Below are positions 55,606-64,000 of a stretch of 64,000 bases of DNA, in pieces. Made by a program: the position numbers and the translations under genes. The first letter of the stretch is position 1. Every line of letters begins with the position of its first letter. Under the pieces are notes generated by a model that saw only the letters and a list, made by a program, of their open reading frames with translations, was not told where the DNA came from and searched no databases. The DNA is from Manis javanica (Eukaryota; Chordata; Mammalia; Pholidota; Manidae): positions 143,575,173-143,639,172 of the forward strand of contig NC_133156.1 in NCBI RefSeq assembly GCF_040802235.1, in the 5' to 3' direction.

Positions 55606-58182
55606 GAACTCTACTACCTACCCAGCCCCTACCCCACATCCTGCTGTGCCCCTGTGCAGGAAAAAGTGACAGCTTGCAGGGCTGGCTCTAATTAAGTAGG
55701 AGGGTGTGGAGAGGACGACAAGGAGGCGCCAAACACCAGCAACCTGCGCTCACCTGTAGGGCAGCAGGGGCTCCCCGAACAGCTGCGGAGCTCAGAGCTG
55801 GCCTTGGTGGCCGGCTGCGCCAGAACCAGGGGGCCTAGCGCTTCTTCCCTCTCTCAGTTTCTGTAAGATAAAAGGTGGGCCCTCTTGCCCTCAGCATTAC
55901 AGGGCCCTTTCTGGAGTCCTTCTGATGCCACATACACTTAATCTCTCTGTGTCCCTCTACAGCATTTCTGGATTAGTAAACCATTCCATTTTTATTGAAA
56001 TTGGATTGGAAATTTGGAAACTTCTATTTATTCAGCAGATCTTCAGATGAAGCCCATTTTGAAGAACAAAAAGAAACAAGACTCTCCACTACTGTAATTG
56101 AATTTTCTCTAAGGTTTTAGCCACCCTTACATGGGATTGAACACTATAAAACTTCTGAATTTTAGGTATGCTGCAGTTAAACCAATAGACTAAAACCTAG
56201 TTTGAATTATAGCTGTTAAATTGCATTATTCTAGAAATAATTTTAGTACAAATGACATAAAAATAATTTTTTTTTTTGGTTTACACTTTTTTCCCCCCTT
56301 AATTTCCTCTCCATATGGCCTTTTGACATCTTATTGCAGTTAAAGCTGAATTACAACTGATAAGATGCATTAGCCCAACATTTATTCATATGCCCAAACA
56401 GGCATTGATTGAGAATGTCTTACATTTCCTATCTGCTTTGTCAGTAGTTTTAGGTGTCTTCTTGGCATGGCTTCTGGGCTGTTTTCCTGTTTATCACCTC
56501 AATTGATCAATTAAACATTAGTTCCAGCTGATTGTCATTCATTTAGTCTGCCTTTAACATTGTCCAGAGTGAGTTAACTCCTACCTGTCATGTATTTTAG
56601 ATACTCTATATGAATTTCATGAAACACTTGAATGAAGCTTAATTATTTAAAGGGACAAAAATGGGTCTCACATGTGATCTGAAGCCACCCAGTAAGACCA
56701 CCTGCTCACTTGAAAAGGGATAAGATTAAGGAGTTTCAGGGAAGTCAAACACCAGATTCCTTTATTATAGGGACTCTATTAAAACTTCTGACCTCACAAT
56801 AGCATTTTATTAAATGTAGTGTGCAAATACTGTGGTGTGTTTTATGAAGCTGAGTAGAGACCCTGCCCTGTGGGTGCTTATAGTAGAAATCCATCATCTT
56901 AATACCATAGCTGAAATTTAGTGCAAGGCCTAGAGAAACAATTCTCTAGAAGCAACTGCTATCCATCTATCTGGAGATAATCATCTCTAGAAGAAGATAC
57001 TGAAAGAACAATTTTCTTGCCAATTAGGGAGAGCTATGTCCTTTTTAATATACAATCCTGCAGGGTACAGGCTATATATTTGTGCTGATGGTGTATTTTC
57101 CCCTTGTTTGGGTTTCCAGAAATCGCTGTTTCCCTCCCACAAAGGCAGGTATTGGAGGTAATGGTCTGGATTTGTTCTCTCTCCTGATGGACCCCTAGCA
57201 GAGAGGGGAGGCAAATGCCCAGGATGGGAGCTGGGCTGTCACTGTCCATGCCTCTGCCATTGGACGGGACTAAGGTTCAAGGGCTCTGCTTGTACCTGGA
57301 GAGTTCTGTGGCTCAGACGAATGGCTATTTCCAGCTCTTCGACTTTTTATTTCTAATCAGTAAACCCACTGCTCAGAGCCTCCCGAGAAGGAGGCACTTT
57401 CTCTCTTGCACTTTCCCCTGGGTGGTGTTGGGGGCCTGGGGAAGCCCTGGGGTCCTGCAGCTCTCTGCCTGAGTCGCCAGATCTAGAATGGGGGAGGGAG
57501 TGCTTTATTGCAGCCTCAGCACATGCTCTGCTCCGCCACCTGCTTAAAGAAGGGGCCCTGGCCCACATGAGGAGTTAATTCCTTGATTCTAATTTTGACC
57601 ATCAGGCCCTGTGGCAGGTTCCCCTCTGCTTAAAATCTACAGGTAAGAAGGACCCCCCGTACCCCATTCAAACCTCCGAAGTATCAGTCTATTAGCTGTG
57701 GATCCCACGAGGACCAGCATCTGCCCTTGGTTATTGTGAGTAAGACCCTCTCCAGCTAATACAAGCAAGAGGTCTTTATTGAAGGGGTCCTGCAGGGAGA
57801 GCTTAAATGAGTGCTGACTTAGGGACTTTCCAGTAAAGGCCACAGCATCAGAGCAGGCTCAGAGGCACAGTGCATGGCAACCGACACACGCTCGCGTTCT
57901 TCTGGATCCTGTCAATGTTTGGCCCTCGTGTGGTTCTCAGAGTTGACCCAGGCCAGGTCCCTAATGATCCTGATCTTTCATTAGATCCTTCCCCCACCTT
58001 CTTTCCTTTCCATCCACCTTTCTCTTCTTTTTAAATGGGATCTTGGTCATTCACAGTGGGAACAGTGGGTTAAGGCATATCTTGATAATAGTTTTTTAAA
58101 ACTGTGTAAATTTGAAAGTGCTTATTAATGATAAGTATGGGCATATGTATGTGTGTGGGTCTCTTACAAATGGCATAGGAAC

Positions 58183-58275
58183 TACATATGTACATTTAGA
58201 TATCAAAGTGTATATATACACATTTATATGTAAAATATAATACATATTATATATATTTTATATATATATAAAATC
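58183..58275. repeat. (TA)n-rich low-complexity
   Basis: TATATATACACATTTATATG then TATATATTTTATATATATAT, an AT-rich simple sequence. Confidence 0.85.
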
Positions 58276-61244
58276 CCTTTTAAAGCTGAAATTTAAAGAT
58301 AAACACTCTACACTATTTGTGGCCCATGTCAGATGCATCTGAAATTTTAGAATGTGTCCCCTGTCTTTGGAAAGTCCATGATACTTCTTGTCTTCTTTCT
58401 TTCTTTCTTTTTTTGTGTTCTTGTGGAACAAAGCAGATTTGCTCTACCCAATAACCCGAAGTCAACAATTGAGGTAACAATCTGTGATATTTCAAAGAAA
58501 TCTGTTCTTCTAGAATGTCTGGGTTTGCACAATGAAACCATGGATCTTCACTTAGGTAATATAATTCCCTTGGGATCTATAGTCAGCTAACGTGGGGAAA
58601 TATTGGGTAAATAGGTTTCTTTATAGCAAGACTAATTAGAGCTTTTCATAAGCTAAGCTGTATTATGAATTTCAAAGGTGGGGTAATTGTAGCAAATGGA
58701 AATCTTCATTTCCCAAGTGTGTTGGACCATTGAACGTCTTTTTCAAGGTGTATCTCATAGGGCTAGTGTTCCAAACTTTGGGAAAGGCTGATCTTAATGC
58801 ATGTCATGCAGCTATTTTATCAATGTAGACCAGCCTTCAAGAAAAATCTATCTCTTCCTCCTATTAATATTATCTTATTAGCATTTTAGCTGTCTTTTGT
58901 TGTTCTTATGGCATAGTTTTGCTTTTTTTTAGCTGTAGGTGTTTGTCTTGTATCCCTTGCCAAATCTCTCTTTATGTCCCAGTAACTGACTACTAACTCA
59001 CGGGACAGGGTTGTAGCCACTTTTCAATGCCTCTACCTCCCTTCCACCCTCCCCTGGTGTAACAATTTTCTTGTAAGGGGCACTGAATCCATGTTTGTTG
59101 AACTGACATACCCACTCCATTTGATTCCCCTTGGTTTATTTTTTGTTAACCCTAAAATAAAACCACCCACCCACCCACCCTGCCCAAACTTTCTTAAAGC
59201 AAAAGGAAAGAGTTGTGCTTTCTTAAGACATTTTAAGGAGAGTTGCCACAAATAAATTATTCATGTCAGAGAGGAAAATGTAGCAATTATCTTATTAATA
59301 GCAGTGTTGTGAGGAAGCAGGTACCAGAGACCCCAGGAGTTCATGGGTCAGGAGCTCCTGTTCTCCCATGGGGCTAATCTCCCCTCCTCTGAACAGGTCA
59401 GATTCCAATCATGAGCCGACACCTTCTTGAGTGTCCACAGATTTCAGGCCCTCAGACAATAATGGTATAAAAGGCACCGTGTGGCCAAAGACGGAAACGT
59501 CCAGACACGGAGCACACAGTCCTATTAACCAGCACTGTCACTGGCAACTCTTGCCTGCTTGACATTTGGCTACAGAAATGCCTTTTAAGACAAATTCAGT
59601 TCATTTGTTCCTTGTCCTAGTGTTTCTTAACTTTCCCAGAACACCAATAAAATGAGACAAATACAAAAATAAAGTGCAAAAAATTTAAAAAATAAAATCT
59701 GCTTTTGCTTACTACAAGCATTAAAGTTTAGCTGACAACCCAAGTTCTAAAAGATGTCACCTTGAAAAGTAAAACAGGATTTGTCTATGTGATCTGGTAG
59801 CATAATAAGAAATAGATATTTGGTCTTTGTCCTGATATATATAAGAAATAGATATTTGGTCATACATTTATACCTATGGGACATTTTTCACGGTGTCACT
59901 GAGGTTCAGTATTTATATTTCTCATGTTCGGAGCCAATTAAACCCACTTGGCAATTGTAATGAAAGCAGACTAGCCAGGCTTGCCCGGCTCAGGGTTTAG
60001 GGCTACTGGCTGATACATAGATATGTCACCGCAAAAGAGGAAGCATTGAGGGGTTTGCAGTATCATCGCACCTGGTAATTGAATGTTATTTTGTGTTTGA
60101 GCCATTTTGTTATAAAGAAAACAGATACTTTTCAACCGAATTGCATGGAGAAGCAAAAATTGATTGTCAACAAATTTGTGGCTGGGATGTTATTACTCAG
60201 AATAAATTGCAAGGGGAAAATGGCCTTTATGAGGGTGTTGATACACTTTTAATAGAAACTTTCCATCCCTGATAGAGTAGATTACAAATGTTTCCAAGGG
60301 AACATGGTATGGTAGGTTTATCATATAAACGTTTTCTGCTGGCTTAGTAAATTGAGTTTCGTCAGTGCCAGGAAGCGCTGATAACATTTACTAAATGAGA
60401 GCCACAAGTACCCTCTCCATCACTGAGATTTGGGGCTATTTACATACCAGGCCATCATTTTTAATTACTGGGAAAAGTTTTGCACAAGGAAAACAACAAT
60501 TAGAACTTAGTTGTAGAGGCGGAGGGGAAAAAATCATTCTCTTGAAGTGTCTCTATTTTAGTTCTTCACTTAGAGTGTTGACCTAGACGTGACATAGGTT
60601 TTTGGCACAGTGGTCTTATTCTTGTTCTTCCCCTTTGTTTGTAGGTTGGTTTAGACCCAGTAGCTGCGGGGAGGCGACAAAGTTGGAAACATGGGCTGGA
60701 GGGTGACAGCAGGCAGCCTGCTGTTCCCAGATGAGGCAGGCAGTAGTTTGTTTGCTGTGGACTCTCTGCTGTGACATTGCTTTGTCCTGTGTCCCCGTGC
60801 CACCTGCAGGGAATGCATGGAAAGCTGAAGAGCAGAGAGGGGCATCACATCTCATCTGATGCCCCACAGCTTGCTGACCTGGAGCAAGAGAGAAAAGTCA
60901 GGTGTGGTGAAGGGTGGAGGAACCCCTGGGGAGAGCAGACAGAGCAGGCACAATGCTCCCAACCCCCAGGTGACTTCTCCTGACACCCACTGAAGGGGGC
61001 ATAGGTGCTTCAAACTCAGAAGTGGCCACTGAAGCCACGAGGTCCTTTCTAATTTCTGGGTAGAGCAGTGTGTCATGTCACACACGCAGGCCAAAGTAAG
61101 TCTCACAACACGGCATCTGCTGGGCATGCTCAGGACCTCTCTCTGCAGTGGTTGGATAGGGACCCCATGCAGAACTTCATGAAGGAGGATGATGGGATGC
61201 ATTGAGAACTAGGTTTGTTCTCTGGAGTGAGAGAGATGTAGATG

Positions 61245-61445
61245 GACAGATACAAATATAAATATGTAAATAATTTATGAGATAGTGCAATATAATATGG
61301 AATATATTATTATATATGCAATAAATGCATATATGTAATATATATCATATTACATATAACATATGCAATATGTAATATATTAATGTTAAGCATTATATTA
61401 ATACATACAATACGTAATACACTATAATACTAATAATACAGCCCT
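61245..61445. repeat. AT-rich low-complexity
   Basis: A 200-bp run of words such as ATAATATGGAATATATTATT, TATGTAATATATATCATATT and AATACGTAATACACTATAAT. Probably a decayed AT microsatellite. Confidence 0.8.
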
Positions 61446-62604
61446 GTCACCCATACTGGATTATGTATGGTGTATGTGATGGCACACGTACTCTTCTATT
61501 GAGACCCACAAGCAGTGCAGTGGGATGTACCGCCCAGTTTTGTCCCTCCTCAGATGCTGTTTCAGGAGGAGCCCCTCCTGTGGCCCCGTCTGGACTGAGG
61601 GGCTTCTCCCTGGTTCTGATGACCCTCCTCTGGGCACCCTGGCCGCCTGGGCTGCAGTTGCTCCTTCTGTTTTTCAGGCCCTAGTGACTCACTGCAAAAT
61701 ACCGTGGTTCCTGTTTGGGTGACTCGTGTTTAAGAATAGTCTTTGGTAATAGGTCTTTCCAGAAGCTCCGCTTCCCTCTCCTGTGCCTGCAAAGCACCCA
61801 GTCCGTGGGGTGCAGACACTCAGGTTGGTGCCGTTTCACTGTGCTGCATTTAGGACTACCTTCTAATGTCCCCTGGGGACAAGCTCACTTTGTCCAGCAC
61901 GGGCCCCCTCACGAATCCACGACTGCGCTGTCCTGTCTGTCTCTTTCTTTGGGGGGCGTTGGGATGCACGTGTCCCTGATGCATCATGGCGGGAAGTGCG
62001 GAAGGGTTTGGCAGGGCAGCTTCGGTGCTGGAGAAGGCTCCCTTCCCTCTGCTCTGGCCTTCTCGCCTGTGGGCTCCAGAGGTCACAGAGTTCAGTGGGG
62101 CGGCGACCTGCATGGCCATTTCTGAGCTCCCCGGAGGCCCGCCGGCCCACTCTGGGCTCACGGTGGCTGCAGCACCACCCTTCCTCTGGGCTCAGTCCTC
62201 CGCTCCTCAGACCTCAGCTTTATCAGATCCCGGTTTCCTGCTGAGAGGCAGGTGTGCTCTGAGCGTGGGGAGTGGCGGGGCCTCCGCAGTGGGCCTGCCA
62301 GCCCCAGGGCCTCTGTCTGTGCCGTGCACTGTTTCACAGCAGCTTGTATATACAATGTTAAGAACATAATCTATTCCATAGGTAAAAATTGCTCCTTTGT
62401 GAAGCACATTTTTATTAGTGATTTAAAAAATGTTCTATGAATTTCACACGTAGTATCATGTTATTTCATTTGGAGCAATCTCAGGGTGAGAGAGCACAGA
62501 AGGAAGGCTGACAGGAGTTTGTGATTTAAACGTCTCTGGGAAAAACTAAGAAAACGGCTTTGTCTTTAGATGGATTAGGCTTGTTTAATCTTTAGTCAAG
62601 CAAC

Positions 62605-63012
62605 CTCCCTGTGTGTGTGTCCTGCGGCTGGTAATAAATGACCACAGACTTGGTAGCTTAAAACAACAGAAATCTATTCTCTCACAGCTCAGGAGGCTGG
62701 ATGTGGGAAGTCAAGGTGTCGGCCCCCCTGGGTCTCCCGGGGAGGCCCCTTCCTCTCCTCCCCCGGCTCCTGGGGCTCCTGCCGTTCCCCACGCATCTCT
62801 GCCTCTGTCTTCACGTGGCCCCTGCTGCGGTGTCTGTGTCTCTCCTCTTCTGTTCTTAGTAAGGACATTTAACAGGGACACTGGACGTAGGGCTCCCTGG
62901 TAATCCAGAGTGACACCATCTCCAATCCTTACCAATATCTGCAGACCCCCTTTTCCCAGTCTCTGTTCCCAGGTTCCTGGCAGACTTGTCTTTGGGGAGA
63001 CCACCACTCAAG
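62605..63012 (-). repeat. MLT1-type MaLR LTR, minus strand
   Basis: Reverse MLT1 signatures: CTGGTAATAAATGACCACAG, TTGGTAGCTTAAAACAACAG, CTCTCACAGCTCAGGAGG, CAAGGTGTCGGCC, CTGTCTTCACGTGGCCCC. The middle is unusually GC-rich for this family. Confidence 0.75.
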
Positions 63013-63127
63013 CCACTGCAGCCCCATTTCCCATGGAGGTATTTCCCAAGGAGATGTGTTTTCTCTTCTTTATAAGTATTTTCTTCTAATCAGAAACCAA
63101 ATCTTTTCAGTAGTGTGTCTTTCAGGC

Positions 63128-63305
63128 CAGAGGTTCTCAAATGGTGGTCCAGACCAGCAGCTGCGGTCCCACCTGAGAACTTGGTAGAAATGCAGTTTTC
63201 AGGCCCCACACCTTACCTTCTGCATCAGACCTGGCACTGTGACCTGTGACTGGGTCAGCAGGCTGGCCAGGGGGTCCTGGTGCATCCCAACTTGGAGAAC
63301 CTCTG
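63128..63305 (-). repeat. MER5A-like hAT DNA transposon remnant
   Basis: Bounded by inverted repeats: CAGAGGTTCTC at the left and GAGAACCTCTG at the right (11 of 11 complementary). The interior (ACCAGCAGCTGCGGTCCCAC, CTTGGTAGAAATGCAG, CAGGCCCCACACCTTACC) matches the reversed MER5A consensus from memory. Non-autonomous, ancient; no transposase. The expected 8-bp flanking duplication is not preserved. Confidence 0.75.
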
Positions 63306-63529
63306 CCATTGGAGCTGGGTGCCCAGAGGGCACCCACACTCTCCAGTGCCATGTCCTGGTTCCCTGCCTTGCTGGGCAGACCTGGAGGGCTCACAGTTTG
63401 TGGTGCCAAGGGTTCAGCTCTGCCTTCCCCCACCAACCCCGATGTCAGGCGCCCCATGGAGCAGCTGCTGAGAATGGCCTTGTGGAGAGATGCTGAGCTC
63501 TCAGTCAGCCACGCCGCTCCAAGGGCTCT

Positions 63530-63966
63530 TTGGGATGTTATGGGATGACTGGTGCCCCCTCCAAGCTCACATCTTGAACCATTACCTCCAAATGTGACCT
63601 TGTGTGGGGATAAAGCCATTATAGGTGTGATCAGTTAAGATGAGGCCACACTGGAGTGGCGTGAGCTCCTCATCCAGTACAGCTGTTGTCCTATTAAAAA
63701 AAAGGAAATCTGGACACAGAGAAATATGTACCCCCAGGGAGAATGCACGTGAAGATGAAAGCAGAGACTGAATGCCAAGATTGCTGGCAAACCCTGAGGG
63801 ACTGGGCAAGAGGCGGGGAGCAGGCGCTCCTCACAACCCTCCATCACACCCACTCCGTCAGCACCTCCTTCCTGGACTTCTAGCTTCCAGAGTGAGACAA
63901 TAAACTTCAGTGTTTAAGAAACCCAGTTTGTGCTACTTTGTATGGTAGCCTGAGAGAACTAAAACA
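63530..63966 (+). repeat. MLT1-type MaLR LTR, plus strand
   Basis: Forward MLT1: CTCCAAATGTGACCTTGTGT, TCAGTTAAGATGAGGCCACA, GGAAATCTGGACACAGAGAA, GTGAAGATGAAAGCAGAGAC, ATTGCTGGCAAACCCTGAGG, GTGAGACAATAAACTTCAGT (poly(A) signal near 63899) and the end AAGAAACCCAGTTTGTGCTAC. Confidence 0.85.
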
Positions 63967-64000
63967 AGGAGCTTTTATGGTTAATATTCTTTTGAGAGCT

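Larger units (their letters stand above)
55606..62604. other. Noncoding; repeat-poor blocks and AT repeats
   Basis: No gene. Blocks 56090-56560 and 59930-60480 are unique-looking and AT/homeobox-word rich (see findings). A 21-bp word ATAAGAAATAGATATTTGGTC is repeated at 59805-59825 and 59841-59861. The GC-rich stretch 61500-62350 produces many overlapping chance frames on both strands without a domain. Confidence 0.5.

Noticed and set aside
58354-58590. 78-codon frame with a hydrophobic start
   Set aside because: The hydrophobic part comes from a CTTT-rich simple stretch; no domain in the rest.
61463-62407. Dense overlapping frames on both strands
   Set aside because: GC-rich sequence suppresses stops; no frame has a domain and the frames compete with each other.

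Overview
This is placental-mammal nuclear DNA. The evidence is its layers of interspersed repeats: MIR SINEs, MLT1-type MaLR LTRs, old and younger L1s and a hAT-type MER5 element. The 3' end of one L1 fragment (about 50733-50948) has a 3'UTR type that I associate with Laurasiatheria. I see no lineage-specific tRNA-, 7SL- or 5S-derived young SINE in the 64 kb, so the species cannot be fixed. I find no convincing cellular protein-coding exon and no RNA gene. Outside the mobile elements the window looks intergenic or intronic, with a few AT-rich, repeat-poor blocks that could be conserved non-coding elements.

Layout. 1-29102: noncoding DNA with MLT1-type LTRs (both orientations), a pair of older LTRs of one family (12455-12909 and 14352-14700), MIRs, an L1M fragment and a CA repeat. 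29103-37138: a complete endogenous betaretrovirus-like provirus on the + strand. It has a 6-bp target duplication, 334-bp LTRs differing at one base, a primer site matching tRNA-Phe, gag, pro (dUTPase, protease, G-patch), pol, env and a polypurine tract. Both -1 frameshift heptamers are intact. gag carries a frameshift and pol a stop plus a frameshift, but pro and env are open. 37722-38040: a decayed Ty3/Gypsy-type integrase fragment. 39407-48075: an 8.6-kb composite bounded by a 12-bp direct repeat. It consists of a full-length L1 (tandem-monomer 5'UTR, intact ORF1, broken ORF2), about 145 bp of extra sequence with a second A-tract, and a processed retroviral transcript (gamma-type env TM remnant plus 3' LTR-like end) with a third A-tract. 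48076-64000: noncoding DNA with L1 fragments, a MIR, AT-rich simple repeats, a MER5-like hAT element and two more MLT1-type LTRs.

How the parts relate. The provirus carries the parts of a retroviral life cycle (LTR promoter and poly(A) signal, primer site, splice donor, Gag/Pro/Pol by two ribosomal frameshifts, Env), but this copy could not make complete Gag or Pol itself. The L1 composite is best read either as an L1 3' transduction that carried a downstream ERV-derived retroposon with it, or as a retroposon nested in the L1 tail; the 12-bp duplication at the far ends is the key evidence. Repeat family names were given from memory of consensus sequences, without a database search.
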